64,000 nt of DNA from Bacillus sp. FJAT-27245. Lineage in GTDB: Bacteria; Bacillota; Bacilli; Bacillales; Cytobacillaceae. The notes under the pieces were generated by a model. It searched no databases. It saw only the letters and a program-made list of their open reading frames with translations, and was not told the origin of the DNA. Position 1 is the first letter of the stretch; every line of letters starts with the position of its first letter. Positions 24,608 to 33,842 of this stretch are shown one piece after another. The DNA lies in assembly GCF_001273955.1 (NCBI RefSeq), contig NZ_LIGI01000001.1, positions 885,209 to 949,208 on the forward strand. The letters are read 5' to 3'. A program made the position numbers and the translations under genes.

Positions 24608-26008
24608 TTAAATGAGAAACATCGCAGCGATGGTTGTAACGGCAAGGCCGATCAGTACAGGAACGAGATTCCTTCTCGCAAGTTCAAATGGGTCAACATT
24701 GCAAATGGCTGCAGCTGGGATGAGCGCCCATGGAACGAGGGTTCCGCCGCCTACCCAGATTGCGGCAATCTGACCAAGCGCAGTCAAAGTGGCTGCGCCT
24801 TTGCCAATCGAGACCGCAAATAATGCTGCGACCGAACCGGCAAGGGAAATGCCCGAAAATCCGGATCCATCCAGTCCAGTAATGGCACCGACTACAGTCA
24901 GGGTAACCGCCGCGACTTCCTTGCTGAGCGGGACGAGGCCGGCTAGGGCTGCGCCGAGATCATTAACAATACCATGCGACGAGTCGGGGAGGTAATCTCC
25001 GATGATTTTTCCAAAACCCGCATCGCCAAGATAGAAGAAAGCCGCAATCGGGATGACGGGCCCGAATACTTTGAAGCCAAATTGAAAGCCTTCAACCAAA
25101 TAGGAAGTAGTCTTTTCAAGTCCTTTGTTCCTATAGGCGGTAAGAGTGATGACGAGAAGGATGAAAATTGATGTACCGCCAATCAACGCTGTTGCATCGC
25201 CGCCTTGAAGCTTCAACAGGAACATCGCTGCGACATCCAGTATGAACAGCAAGGGGACAAGGATGGCAAAGAAACGTTTTTTGCCAAGCGATAATAGCAA
25301 AGCGCCTGCCTTTGTTGCATGAGTGGTACCGCCGGGGACAACGCCCGTTGAGGATGTCAACTTGCCGTTTTTTAGATCCCTTTTTAAAAAATAGAAGGCT
25401 GCAACCGTTGTGACAGTGCCCATTATGAAAACAAGCGGAATGCTTGCGCTTAGTACTTCATTAACTGATAGTCCAGCTGCATCGGCTGTCAGCTTCGGAG
25501 CAGCCTGGATAACAAAATCACCGGAAAGCGCGATTCCGTGACCGAAAAGGTTCATCGCCATGGCGACGCCAAGTGCGGGCAGGCCGGCTCTAAGGGCAAC
25601 CGGCAAGAGAACGGCTCCGAGTAGCGCGACTGCCGGCGATGGCCAGAAGAACCAGGAAATGACCATCATCAGGATGCCGATCGTCCAGTAGGCAAGTGTA
25701 GAGTTCCGTATGAGCTTCGAAAATGGGGATATCATGACATCGTTGATTCCTGTCGCGGTTAGCGTTTTGCTCATCGCAACAATAATGGAGATGACGAGAA
25801 TCGTCGACAGCAGTTCCGTGATAGCATATATGAAGCTGTTAAAAACACTGCTGACCGAGCCGCTCAGGGAACCCGTCGCGGTAATGGCGATTATGAAGAT
25901 GCCTGTGATGCATACAAGCGTTGTATCCCTCCTCATAACCATAAAACCGATGATAAGGCCGATAAAAACAACATAAATCCAGTGGAGAGCCGTAAGCTCC
26001 GCAACCAT
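24608..26008 (-). CDS. yhfA: YhfA-like multi-helix permease
   Basis: A 466-residue protein with about twelve membrane helices and paired re-entrant-looking segments (SWFFWPSPAVALLGAVLLP; AITGLDGSGFSGISLAGS), as in the ion-transporter/GntP-like superfamily of anion or organic-acid permeases. I match it to B. subtilis YhfA, uncharacterised. GGGAGGA 7 bases upstream supports ATG 26008. Single gene facing the PAP2 gene. Substrate unknown. Confidence 0.75.
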   Translation of the reverse strand: MVAELTALHWIYVVFIGLIIGFMVMRRDTTLVCITGIFIIAITATGSLSGSVSSVFNSFIYAITELLSTILVISIIVAMSKTLTATGINDVMISPFSKLIRNSTLAYWTIGILMMVISWFFWPSPAVALLGAVLLPVALRAGLPALGVAMAMNLFGHGIALSGDFVIQAAPKLTADAAGLSVNEVLSASIPLVFIMGTVTTVAAFYFLKRDLKNGKLTSSTGVVPGGTTHATKAGALLLSLGKKRFFAILVPLLFILDVAAMFLLKLQGGDATALIGGTSIFILLVITLTAYRNKGLEKTTSYLVEGFQFGFKVFGPVIPIAAFFYLGDAGFGKIIGDYLPDSSHGIVNDLGAALAGLVPLSKEVAAVTLTVVGAITGLDGSGFSGISLAGSVAALFAVSIGKGAATLTALGQIAAIWVGGGTLVPWALIPAAAICNVDPFELARRNLVPVLIGLAVTTIAAMFLI

Positions 26009-26114
26009 GGAAAAATCCTCCCTTCATTCACCGGGAAATAGACCACTCCAACCGCCCATGCCCGATGTAATACAGAATATGAAAAAGGAAGGAAGGGGTG
26101 CGGGGAAGGGTGCA

Positions 26115-26196
26115 AAAAACCGAACAGTGCCAGGCACCACCCGGAATTTGTCGAAAACCGAACAGTGCCAAGCACCACCCGAAGTTTGTCGAAAAC
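26115..26196. repeat. Two tandem 38-bp repeats with GTGCC-GGCAC palindrome
   Basis: CCGAACAGTGCCAGGCACC (first copy) and CCGAACAGTGCCAAGCACC (second) recur 38 bases apart, each followed by CACCCG and TTTGTCGAAAAC. The core GTGCC-A-GGCAC is palindromic. It lies upstream of yhfA and just beyond the hmoB terminator. A related word is in the murP-mupG hairpin at 43384. Confidence 0.8.
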
Positions 26197-26222
26197 AAAA
26201 AAGACGAGGCGGCTGCCTCGTC
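26196..26222 (-). terminator. Terminator of hmoB
   Basis: GACGAGGC and GCCTCGTC pair around a four-base loop; on the minus strand six T residues follow. Confidence 0.88.
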
Positions 26223-26227
26223 CTTTC

Positions 26228-26725
26228 CTATTCTTCGGAGATTGTATATTTGGTGATGTATGGTTGGCCGGAGAAGATGCTTGGCCCAGGCTCGGGTTTG
26301 CTTTGGCCGTGGGACTTTCCGAAGTCGTTTGATTCTTTCCAGCGCTGGAAGGCGAGTTCATCTTCCCATGCAGTTAAAATGACATATGTGTTTGACTTGA
26401 TCGGCCTAAGGACGCGGATGGCTTGGAAGCCGGGGGTATTTTCGATTTTCCCGGCCCGGATTTTGAACCGGTATTCGAAGACTGGCCTGCCTTCATCAGT
26501 GACAGGAATGTTGTTCATGACGACTAAGCCTGGATGGCCAAGATTCCCGACTGCTTCGAGCACTTCAAACTTCCTCGGAGATGCGAAGACGGTTTTCCCC
26601 TCCGTTTCATGGATAAGAAGGGCGCCGTCATCTCCCGACATAATTACCATTTTCTCTCCCTCATGTTTTTTCGCAAGCTTTTCCAAAAAATCATACGTTC
26701 CAGAGGTCATAAACAAGTTCATCAT
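26228..26725 (-). CDS. hmoB: Heme-degrading monooxygenase HmoB (YhgC)
   Basis: A 165-residue protein with a C-terminal antibiotic-biosynthesis-monooxygenase (ABM) fold: FEYRFKIRAGKIENTPGF, AIRVLRP, TYVILTAWEDELAFQRW. This matches B. subtilis HmoB, which opens the heme ring and frees iron. The N-terminal 65 residues are the extra domain of HmoB. ATG 26725 has GGAG 5 bases upstream; ATG 26722 is equally possible. It is divergent from hemE, so heme breakdown and synthesis genes share one control region. Confidence 0.88.
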   Translation of the reverse strand: MMNLFMTSGTYDFLEKLAKKHEGEKMVIMSGDDGALLIHETEGKTVFASPRKFEVLEAVGNLGHPGLVVMNNIPVTDEGRPVFEYRFKIRAGKIENTPGFQAIRVLRPIKSNTYVILTAWEDELAFQRWKESNDFGKSHGQSKPEPGPSIFSGQPYITKYTISEE

Positions 26726-26819
26726 ATCAACTCCAACTATTATTTTTTCCCCGCACAATGTCAACCCAATTAGATTTTTCCTTTTATTACAGACCTGCAA
26801 ACACAAAAACGACTTTTTT

Positions 26820-26848
26820 TTGACAGTTGCCGGCTGTACCTATACACT
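26820..26848 (+). promoter_or_regulatory. SigA-type promoter of hemEHY
   Basis: TTGACA at 26820-26825, 17-base spacer, TACACT at 26843-26848. Confidence 0.68.
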
Positions 26849-26958
26849 CCCAACATTAACAGATATAGTGAAAACAGTATAAAGATGTGAAAGGTTTCTA
26901 TTTTTACTGTGAATATATTAGAATGTTAAATGAGAAGTTGCGAAAGGTGGAAAATGAG

Positions 26959-28002
26959 ATGAGACAAATCAACGAAACGTTCTTGAAGGCAGCGAGGGGT
27001 GAGAAAACAGGCCATGTTCCAGTATGGTATATGCGCCAGGCGGGACGGTCCCAGCCTGAATACCGTGCCATCAAAGAGAAGTATTCACTGTTTGAAATTA
27101 CCCACCAGCCTGAATTGTGTGCGTACGTTACCCGCCTTCCGGTTGAACAATACAATGTCGATGCGGCAATTTTATATAAAGATATCATGACCCCGCTACC
27201 GGCGCTTGGAGTAGACGTGGACATCAAGGCAGGAATCGGTCCGGTCATTTCCAATCCGATCAAATCGGTCGCGGATGTTGAAAAACTTGGGGAACTCAAC
27301 CCGGAGGAAGATGTTCCATACGTATTGGAAACAATTAAAATCCTGACAGAAGAGCAGCTTTCGGTTCCGCTCATCGGGTTTTCCGGGGCGCCATTCACAC
27401 TTGCAAGCTATATGATCGAAGGCGGCCCTTCCAAGAATTATAACAAAACAAAGGCATTCATGTATGCCGAACCAAAAGCATGGTTCGCCCTGATGGACAA
27501 ACTTGCCGATACAGCCATTGCATATGTGAAGGCGCAAATTAAAGCAGGGGCGAAAGCAATTCAGATTTTCGATTCATGGGTAGGCGCACTGAATGTCGCG
27601 GACTACCGTTACTATATCAAGCCTGTAATGGAGCGGATTTTTTCCGAGCTTAGGGAAGAAAATGTACCGCTCATCATGTTCGGCGTCGGTGCAAGCCATC
27701 TTGCCGTCGAATGGAATGATCTGCCTCTTGATGTCGTCGGGCTGGACTGGAGGCTTCCAATCAGTGAAGCACGTAAACTCGGCGTTACCAAGCCGGTCCA
27801 GGGAAACCTCGATCCGGCCATCCTTCTAGCGCCATGGGAACTCATTGAGGAGCGTGCAAAGGCAATCCTCGATCAGGGAATGGAGCAGCCTGGTTATATT
27901 TTCAACCTTGGCCATGGCGTTTTCCCATCCGTAAATCCGGATGTCCTGAAGAGGCTGACTGCGTTCGTCCATGAGTATTCCGCTTCCAAACTGGGCCGCT
28001 AA
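26959..28002 (+). CDS. hemE: Uroporphyrinogen decarboxylase HemE
   Basis: A 347-residue enzyme that decarboxylates uroporphyrinogen III to coproporphyrinogen III. The URO-D signatures [10 protein letters not shown] (about residues 21-30) and [17 protein letters not shown] are intact. AAAGGTGG at 26944-26951 is 7 bases before ATG 26959; an upstream in-frame extension to 26887 has no ribosome site. It heads hemE-hemH-hemY, although a 254-base gap separates it from hemH. Confidence 0.96.
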   Translation: MRQINETFLKAARGEKTGHVPVWYMRQAGRSQPEYRAIKEKYSLFEITHQPELCAYVTRLPVEQYNVDAAILYKDIMTPLPALGVDVDIKAGIGPVISNPIKSVADVEKLGELNPEEDVPYVLETIKILTEEQLSVPLIGFSGAPFTLASYMIEGGPSKNYNKTKAFMYAEPKAWFALMDKLADTAIAYVKAQIKAGAKAIQIFDSWVGALNVADYRYYIKPVMERIFSELREENVPLIMFGVGASHLAVEWNDLPLDVVGLDWRLPISEARKLGVTKPVQGNLDPAILLAPWELIEERAKAILDQGMEQPGYIFNLGHGVFPSVNPDVLKRLTAFVHEYSASKLGR

Positions 28003-28183
28003 GCAAGAATTGCTATGTGTAAAAAATAAATGATGGCAAACACGCTATTTATTTGGCAAAATAAAAAGGGCCTTCCATCAGGGGAGGATTTAGAACCTAC
28101 TGATGAAAAGTCCCATACTTCTGCCTTTTCCAATGAACAATGAGGTGAATAAAAAGGCGGAAGCATATGGCTCAAGCTCAAAT

Positions 28184-28205
28184 CGGCAGGGAGAAATCCC
28201 TGCCG
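28184..28205 (+). other. GAAA-tetraloop hairpin between hemE and hemH
   Basis: CGGCAGGGA and TCCCTGCCG pair perfectly (9 bp) around GAAA. There is no following T run, so it is not a terminator. It sits 50 bases before the hemH start. Confidence 0.6.
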
Positions 28206-28256
28206 TTCATGGTTGAACAACCGAAAGAATAGATAAAGCAATCAGAGGTGTGGAAC

Positions 28257-29195
28257 ATGGCAAAAAAGACAATGGGCCTCCTGGTTATGGCTTACGGCAC
28301 ACCGTATACCCTTGATGACCTTGAGCGCTACTATACCCATATCCGGCATGGCAGGAAGCCTTCCGAGGAAATGATTGAGGAATTAAGGGGCCGTTACGAG
28401 GCGATCGGCGGTATTTCACCGCTTTCCCACATTACGGAAGAGCAGGCGAAAGGCCTGGAAGACAGGCTGAATGAAGTTCAGGAAGAAATCGAGTTTAAAA
28501 TGTATCTAGGCTTGAAACATATCAATCCGTTTATCGAGGATGCTGTCAAACAAATGCATGAAGACGGGATAGAGGAAGCGGTCAGTATCGTGCTTGCCCC
28601 CCATTTTTCAACTTTCAGCGTCAAATCGTATAATGGAAGGGCGAAAGAAGAAGCGGAAAAGCTTGGCGGCCCAAAAATAGTTTCAGTCGAAAGCTGGTAC
28701 GATGAGCCTAAATTTATTTCGCACTGGGCCAAAAAGGTCAAGGACGTTTTTGAAAAAATGCCTTCCGGCGAAAAGGAAAAGGCAGTGCTTATCGTTTCGG
28801 CGCACAGCCTTCCTGAACGGATTCTCCAATCTGGTGACCCGTATCCGGATCAGCTGAAGGAAACGGCCGATTTAATTGCAGCCGAGGCGGGTATTAGCCA
28901 ATATGCAGTTGGGTGGCAAAGCGCCGGGCAAACTCCGGAGCCATGGCTTGGGCCGGATGTTCAGGATCTGACCAGGGAACTGCACGAAAAGCACGGTTAC
29001 AAGGCATTCGTGTATGTGCCCGTTGGTTTCGTGTCAGACCATCTAGAAGTGCTTTATGACAATGATTATGAATGCAAGGTTGTTACAGACGAAATTGGTG
29101 CGGCGTATTACCGGCCGCAAATGCCGAATAGCCAGGCCGATTTTATTGACGCCATGGCAACCGTCATCCTGAAAACACTCGGGAAAGGCGAATAG
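28257..29195 (+). CDS. hemH: Coproporphyrin III ferrochelatase HemH (CpfC)
   Basis: A 312-residue protein that inserts iron into coproporphyrin III in the Firmicute heme pathway. It begins [16 protein letters not shown], carries the metal-ligand His in VSAHSLPER and the conserved Glu in [19 protein letters not shown] 7 bases upstream selects ATG 28257 over the GTG three codons earlier. hemY follows after 27 bases. Confidence 0.96.
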   Translation: MAKKTMGLLVMAYGTPYTLDDLERYYTHIRHGRKPSEEMIEELRGRYEAIGGISPLSHITEEQAKGLEDRLNEVQEEIEFKMYLGLKHINPFIEDAVKQMHEDGIEEAVSIVLAPHFSTFSVKSYNGRAKEEAEKLGGPKIVSVESWYDEPKFISHWAKKVKDVFEKMPSGEKEKAVLIVSAHSLPERILQSGDPYPDQLKETADLIAAEAGISQYAVGWQSAGQTPEPWLGPDVQDLTRELHEKHGYKAFVYVPVGFVSDHLEVLYDNDYECKVVTDEIGAAYYRPQMPNSQADFIDAMATVILKTLGKGE

Positions 29196-29222
29196 ACTAA
29201 GGAAAAAGAAGAGGCGATAGAT

Positions 29223-30641
29223 GTGGAAGGGAAGAAACGAATCGTAATCATAGGAGGAGGGATGGCTGGGCTTTCATCAGCCTACTACCTTCAGAAAGCT
29301 GCACGCGAAAGGAATCTCCCTGTTGAAGTGGTCCTCGTGGAAGCTTCCCACCGCCTCGGCGGAAAAATGCAAACCGTTGTCAAAGATGGATTTATCATTG
29401 AGCGGGGCCCTGATTCCTTTTTGGCCAGGAAAACAAGCATGTCCCGGCTTGCGGCTGAAGTGGGGATGGCAGACGAGCTTGTAAGCAATTCCACAGGGAA
29501 GTCTTACGTTCTCGTCAATCAAAGGCTCCATCCAATGCCAGGAGGCTCAATCATGGGAATCCCGACCGAGGTTGCCCCGTTCATTACAACCGGCCTATTT
29601 TCAATCCCTGGTAAAATTCGGGCAGCGGCAGACTTCATCCTTCCGAAATCTCCTGCTGGAAAGGACCAGGCACTTGGCCACTTTTTCAGGAGAAGGCTTG
29701 GTAATGAAGTTGTTGAGAATTTGATTGAGCCGCTTCTTTCAGGTATTTACGCAGGGGATATTGACAAAATGAGCCTGATGTCGACGTTCCCGCAATTTTA
29801 CCAGGTTGAGCAAAAATACCGCAGCCTCATTCTTGGCATGAAAAAAACAACACCATCAGCTGCCAGGCAGCCGGCCGCTCCGGCGAAGAGCAAAGGCGGT
29901 GGTTTTCTTACTTTCCGGACGGGCCTGCAATCCTTTGTCGATGCAATTGAGAGCAAGCTCGAGCCGAATTCTGTTTTAAAAGGATTTAAGGTAACAAACA
30001 TTGTAAAAGAAGACGGTTTTTACGAAATAAACCTGGCGAACGGGGAACCTATTATTGCGGACTGTGTAATTTCGGCCGTCCCGCATCACGTTGCCCAATC
30101 GGTTTTTTCGGAGTATCCGTTTTTTGAACCACTGAAGAGTATACCCTCCACATCAGTGGCGACCGTCGCAATGGCGTTTCCGGAAAGCGCGATTAAAAAA
30201 GACATTGAGGGGACCGGGTTCGTCGTATCAAGGAACGCCGATTACACGATTACTGCGTGTACCTGGACGCATAAAAAGTGGGCGCACGCCGCTCCGCCCG
30301 GGAAGGCGTTGCTCCGCTGTTATGTTGGAAGGGCTGGTGACGATACGGTAGTTGACCTGTCCGACGATAAAATTGTCAGGATTGTCCTTGAAGACTTAAA
30401 CAAAACGATGGAAATTACCGAAAAACCGGAATTTGTCGTGATTTCGCGCTGGAAGGACTCGATGCCGCAATATACGGTCGGGCACAGGCAACGCCTTGAA
30501 ACGTTGAGAAGGCATGTATCGGAGGAACTGCCAGGCGTCTACCTCGCCGGAGCCTCCTATGAAGGAGTCGGACTTCCCGACTGCATTGACCAGGGGGAAG
30601 CCGCTGTCCGCGATGTATTGGAATATCTTAAATTATCATAG
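29223..30641 (+). CDS. hemY: Coproporphyrinogen III oxidase HemY (CgoX)
   Basis: A 472-residue FAD enzyme that oxidises coproporphyrinogen III (and protoporphyrinogen IX) using oxygen. The dinucleotide motif is IVIIGGGMAGLSSAYYL near residue 6, followed by the RLGGKMQT segment, and the C-terminal FAD-binding segment is VYLAGASYEGVGLPDCI. GTG 29223 is used, with GAGG about 8 bases upstream; the ATG two bases earlier is out of frame. Last gene of the heme operon, with a terminator after it. Confidence 0.95.
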   Translation: MEGKKRIVIIGGGMAGLSSAYYLQKAARERNLPVEVVLVEASHRLGGKMQTVVKDGFIIERGPDSFLARKTSMSRLAAEVGMADELVSNSTGKSYVLVNQRLHPMPGGSIMGIPTEVAPFITTGLFSIPGKIRAAADFILPKSPAGKDQALGHFFRRRLGNEVVENLIEPLLSGIYAGDIDKMSLMSTFPQFYQVEQKYRSLILGMKKTTPSAARQPAAPAKSKGGGFLTFRTGLQSFVDAIESKLEPNSVLKGFKVTNIVKEDGFYEINLANGEPIIADCVISAVPHHVAQSVFSEYPFFEPLKSIPSTSVATVAMAFPESAIKKDIEGTGFVVSRNADYTITACTWTHKKWAHAAPPGKALLRCYVGRAGDDTVVDLSDDKIVRIVLEDLNKTMEITEKPEFVVISRWKDSMPQYTVGHRQRLETLRRHVSEELPGVYLAGASYEGVGLPDCIDQGEAAVRDVLEYLKLS

Positions 30642-30650
30642 ACTTTTTAG

Positions 30651-30680
30651 ACGCGCGGGAGCGATCCCACGCGTTTTTTT
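30651..30680 (+). terminator. Terminator of hemEHY
   Basis: ACGCGCGGGA and TCCCACGCGT pair with one mismatch around GCGA, then seven T residues. Confidence 0.88.
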
Positions 30681-30873
30681 GTGGAAATGCGAACAATTCA
30701 CTGGCACGCCCCGAATTTTCTTGTTTCACAAAGTGTTCAGCAGCTGATAGCACGACCTACCACACAATACTCGCGCTTTTCGCATGCCATCTTCGGCTAC
30801 GGAGAGAACGTTTACGGATAAATGTCCATTTCACCGAATAGGATGAATAAAACGATATCCAGGTGGTGGCGAT

Positions 30874-31089
30874 ATGAATAAGAAAGACGACCTTGCAATC
30901 CGGCAGCTCCTCTTTACTCCGTACAGGATGGAAACCGGCGTCCCGATGGGGGCTCTCCCTGTTTATGCGGCATCAACGCCTCCGGTCCCTCCATTTTTGC
31001 TAAATCGAAAGATAGGAAGGTTCGCTATGGATCCCCCGATAGGCCAGCAGGAAATCCTTTTAAAAAGCTATGTAAAAGGCAGGGGGTAA
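30874..31089 (+). CDS. Unknown 71-residue protein upstream of molybdopterin oxidoreductase
   Basis: No family recognised. The sequence is soluble with a proline-rich centre (ASTPPVPPFLLNRK) and ends SYVKGRG. AGGTGGTGG at 30861-30869 precedes ATG 30874 with good spacing, and the molybdopterin enzyme starts 4 bases after its stop, so it is probably co-expressed. It could be a partner or maturation factor; that is inference from position. No cysteines, so it does not itself bind Fe-S clusters. Confidence 0.6.
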   Translation: MNKKDDLAIRQLLFTPYRMETGVPMGALPVYAASTPPVPPFLLNRKIGRFAMDPPIGQQEILLKSYVKGRG

Positions 31090-31093
31090 CAGG

Positions 31094-33331
31094 ATGGGCT
31101 GGGATTCTTCCAGGGTGGATATGAACATTTACTCACAGGGGAAAATTGACCGCCTTGTCTATTCAACATGCAATCTATGCTCGAATGGCTGCGGGTGCTT
31201 CATCGCCGTAAAGGATGAAAAGATTGTCGGCATCGTAGGCAATGAACAGTACCCAGTAAACCGGGGGAGGCTCGGTCCGAAAGGAGAAAACCAATGGTGG
31301 GCGAATAACAGTGTTGACAGACTCGCGGCCCCGCTTATCCGCCACAACGGAAAATTGCTGTCCGCCAGCTGGGAGGATGCCTACTCGCTCTTAACCGGCA
31401 AAGTAAAAGAGGTTCTGGCTAAAAAAGGACCCGGCGGGCTGGCGATGTACCATACGGGACAGGCTTTCCTCGAGGACTATTACACAATTGCGAAAATCAC
31501 CCGGGCAGGCTTGGGAATGCATCAAGTTGATGCCAATACAAGGCTCTGCACCGCGACGGCAGAGTGGGCCCTGATCGAAAGCTTTGGCTCAGACGGCCCG
31601 CCCGCTTGTGAGGAGGATGTCGACCTAGCCGACGTGATTGTTTTTATCGGCCGCAATTCAAATGAAACGAATACGGTTTTATGGGAAAGGGTCCTACGCG
31701 CGAGGCAGCGGAATGGCACGAAAATTATCGAGATCGACCCGCGGAGCGACCTGAGCGACAAAATGGCCGACCTTTCCCTGCAGCCAAAAAGCGGCACAAA
31801 CGTGGCAATATTAAATGGCCTGATTCACCTTATCATCAAAAACGGCTGGATTGACCAGGGGTATATTACAAGGCATACGATTGGTTATGAAGAGCTTGAA
31901 AGGACTGCCGCAAAATACACACCTTCGCTTGTTGAAGACATAACCGGAGTCCCAAAGGAAAAGCTGATTCAATGCGCAGAGTGGATTGGCCGATCAGGGA
32001 AAACGCTGACCATTCTGCTTCAGGGAGTGTATCAAAGCATGGATGCAACCGCCGCGGGGACGCTGGTGAATTCCATGCATTTGATTATGGGCAAAATCGG
32101 CAAGCCAGGATCGGGACCGTTCCAGCATGCCGGCCAGCCGAGCGCGATGTCGAACCGGGAGGCCGGCGGGGCTGGCTTTTATCCCGGATATAGGAACAAT
32201 GACAATCCGGAACATATCCGTGAAATCGCCGGGCTTTGGAAAGTTGAACCCGAGCGGCTTCCGGTAGGGCCGCAAACCTACATTATGGAAATCATGAACT
32301 TGATTGAACATGGGAAAATCGAATTGTTTTGGGTCATGTATACGAATCCGGCAGTATCACTTCCCCACCGGAACAAAATGGTTGAAACACTAAAGAAGCC
32401 ATTCCTTGTTGTCCAGGATCCTTTCCTGAGTGAAACGGCGGAACTAGCCGATCTAGTCCTGCCATCGGCGATGTGGGGAGAAAAGGAAGGCACGATGACC
32501 AACCTTGAGCGGCGCGTCAATGTCCTCCGCAAGGCCGTCGACCCGCCATTCGGCCTGCCTTCGGATTTTGAAATCCTGCTCGAATTCTCAAAAAGGATGG
32601 GTTTCAAGGATAAAAACGGGCGGCCGCTCATCTCTTACAAGACTCCTGAAGAGGCTTTTAATGAATGGAAACGGGTTTCTGCTGGCCGTCCATGCGATAT
32701 GTCGGGGATGACATACGAAAAAATGGAAAGGCTCGGAGGCATCCAGTGGCCCTGCAACGACCAGTACCCGAATGGGAAGGAAAGGCTGTATACGGACGGG
32801 GCATTCCCCACCCACCCGGATTACGCGGAATCGTACGGCAGGCACCTCAAGACAGGAAGGGCGAGGACGAAGGGGGAATTCGAACGACTGAATGCCAATG
32901 GACGGGCAATCCTCTATGGTTTTGATTGGTCGCCGCCGGTTGAAGTCCCGGGGGAAAAGTATCCGTTTGAACTGAATACAGGTCGGAATGTTTTTCACTG
33001 GCACACTAGAACAAAGACGGGCAGGGCGCCGATGCTCCATCTTGCTTCACCTGAGGCCTATGCGGAAATCAATCCCGCTGACGCCGGAGAGCTGGACCTC
33101 GAAATGGGCGAAATGGTCTTGATTACGACGAAAAGGGGAACGGTCCGTGTTCCGGCGAGGATTACTGATGCGGTGCGGCCAAAGTCAATTTTTATCCCCT
33201 TTCATTTTGGGGCCCTGTCCAGTCAGGAAGCAGCCAATAATCTGACATTGGAAGCATGGGACCAGGTTTCCAAGCAGCCCCATTTTAAAAATGGCGCCTG
33301 CAAGGTGGAAAAAATCCATGAACGGAGCTGA
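31094..33331 (+). CDS. Molybdopterin oxidoreductase (nitrate reductase/formate dehydrogenase-like catalytic subunit)
   Basis: A 745-residue MopB-family enzyme. N-terminal Fe-S region: C26-x2-C29-x3-C33, plus C35, but the usual fourth ligand in GRLCxKG is Gly61 (GRLGPKG). The Mo-ligand region is NTRLC (Cys152). Next come the MGD-binding domains and a C-terminal MopB_CT domain (about 625-745). It resembles NasC-type and FdhF-type catalytic subunits. No NADH or electron-transfer subunit and no Moa/Mob genes are nearby, only the unknown genes before and after, so donor and substrate are open. Confidence 0.85.
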   Translation: MGWDSSRVDMNIYSQGKIDRLVYSTCNLCSNGCGCFIAVKDEKIVGIVGNEQYPVNRGRLGPKGENQWWANNSVDRLAAPLIRHNGKLLSASWEDAYSLLTGKVKEVLAKKGPGGLAMYHTGQAFLEDYYTIAKITRAGLGMHQVDANTRLCTATAEWALIESFGSDGPPACEEDVDLADVIVFIGRNSNETNTVLWERVLRARQRNGTKIIEIDPRSDLSDKMADLSLQPKSGTNVAILNGLIHLIIKNGWIDQGYITRHTIGYEELERTAAKYTPSLVEDITGVPKEKLIQCAEWIGRSGKTLTILLQGVYQSMDATAAGTLVNSMHLIMGKIGKPGSGPFQHAGQPSAMSNREAGGAGFYPGYRNNDNPEHIREIAGLWKVEPERLPVGPQTYIMEIMNLIEHGKIELFWVMYTNPAVSLPHRNKMVETLKKPFLVVQDPFLSETAELADLVLPSAMWGEKEGTMTNLERRVNVLRKAVDPPFGLPSDFEILLEFSKRMGFKDKNGRPLISYKTPEEAFNEWKRVSAGRPCDMSGMTYEKMERLGGIQWPCNDQYPNGKERLYTDGAFPTHPDYAESYGRHLKTGRARTKGEFERLNANGRAILYGFDWSPPVEVPGEKYPFELNTGRNVFHWHTRTKTGRAPMLHLASPEAYAEINPADAGELDLEMGEMVLITTKRGTVRVPARITDAVRPKSIFIPFHFGALSSQEAANNLTLEAWDQVSKQPHFKNGACKVEKIHERS

Positions 33332-33336
33332 GAGCG

Positions 33337-33726
33337 ATGATTCCTTATGCAAATGAGATTATCGAGGCTTCCGGCCAGATTGAAGCGAAAGCCAGGAAAA
33401 AGGCGCGCGAGGAAATCAATCCGCTACTTTCTAGAATTGGGATTACCCTTCATGAAATAACGGAAACGATACAGAGGCTTTCAGTTGTAAAAAACGGGAC
33501 CGAGGAAGCAAAGGACTTGTGGGGAATTTTATACAGGGCGGGAGACATTCTCGATGAAGAGTTTATTATGCTGAAAAACTCAACCCCAATCTCCATTCAA
33601 AATGAGGTTGAGTTCATTAAGCAATGCCTTGTTTTTTTTACAAAAATGGTCGTGGATGGCTATGGAAAGCGGGAGGCCCTGTTTATCATCACGCCGAAGT
33701 TTCAGGTGCTTGCCCGCTTGTGGTAA
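33337..33726 (+). CDS. Unknown helical protein downstream of molybdopterin oxidoreductase
   Basis: A 129-residue soluble, mostly helical protein (MIPYANEIIEASGQIEAKAR; LYRAGDILDEEFIML). No family recognised and no cysteines. It starts 5 bases after the oxidoreductase stop, so it is likely in the same operon and may be a chaperone or assembly factor for it, by analogy with helical maturation proteins of other molybdoenzymes; the sequence itself does not show this. Confidence 0.65.
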   Translation: MIPYANEIIEASGQIEAKARKKAREEINPLLSRIGITLHEITETIQRLSVVKNGTEEAKDLWGILYRAGDILDEEFIMLKNSTPISIQNEVEFIKQCLVFFTKMVVDGYGKREALFIITPKFQVLARLW

Positions 33727-33787
33727 AATTTTGAGGCTGCCCCTTGTAATCCTGGATTCCGTTTGTTATACTACTTTTTGTACAAAA

Positions 33788-33810
33788 TGACCGAAATGTT
33801 CATTTGGTCA
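33788..33810 (+). promoter_or_regulatory. Candidate YhgD operator upstream of yhgD
   Basis: An imperfect palindrome: TGACCGAAATG at the left, CATTTGGTCA at the right, 33 bases before the yhgD start. Its reverse complement shares 18 of 23 positions with the site before yhgE at 34443, including a continuous 14-base block TGACCAAATGAACA. Confidence 0.65.
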
Positions 33811-33842
33811 TACCTATAAAAAGTCGGGAATGGGGTGGAGGT

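Noticed and set aside
26007-26882. 291-codon plus-strand frame opposite hmoB
   Set aside because: No ribosome site; it is antisense to a recognised gene and crosses the 38-bp repeats and a terminator.
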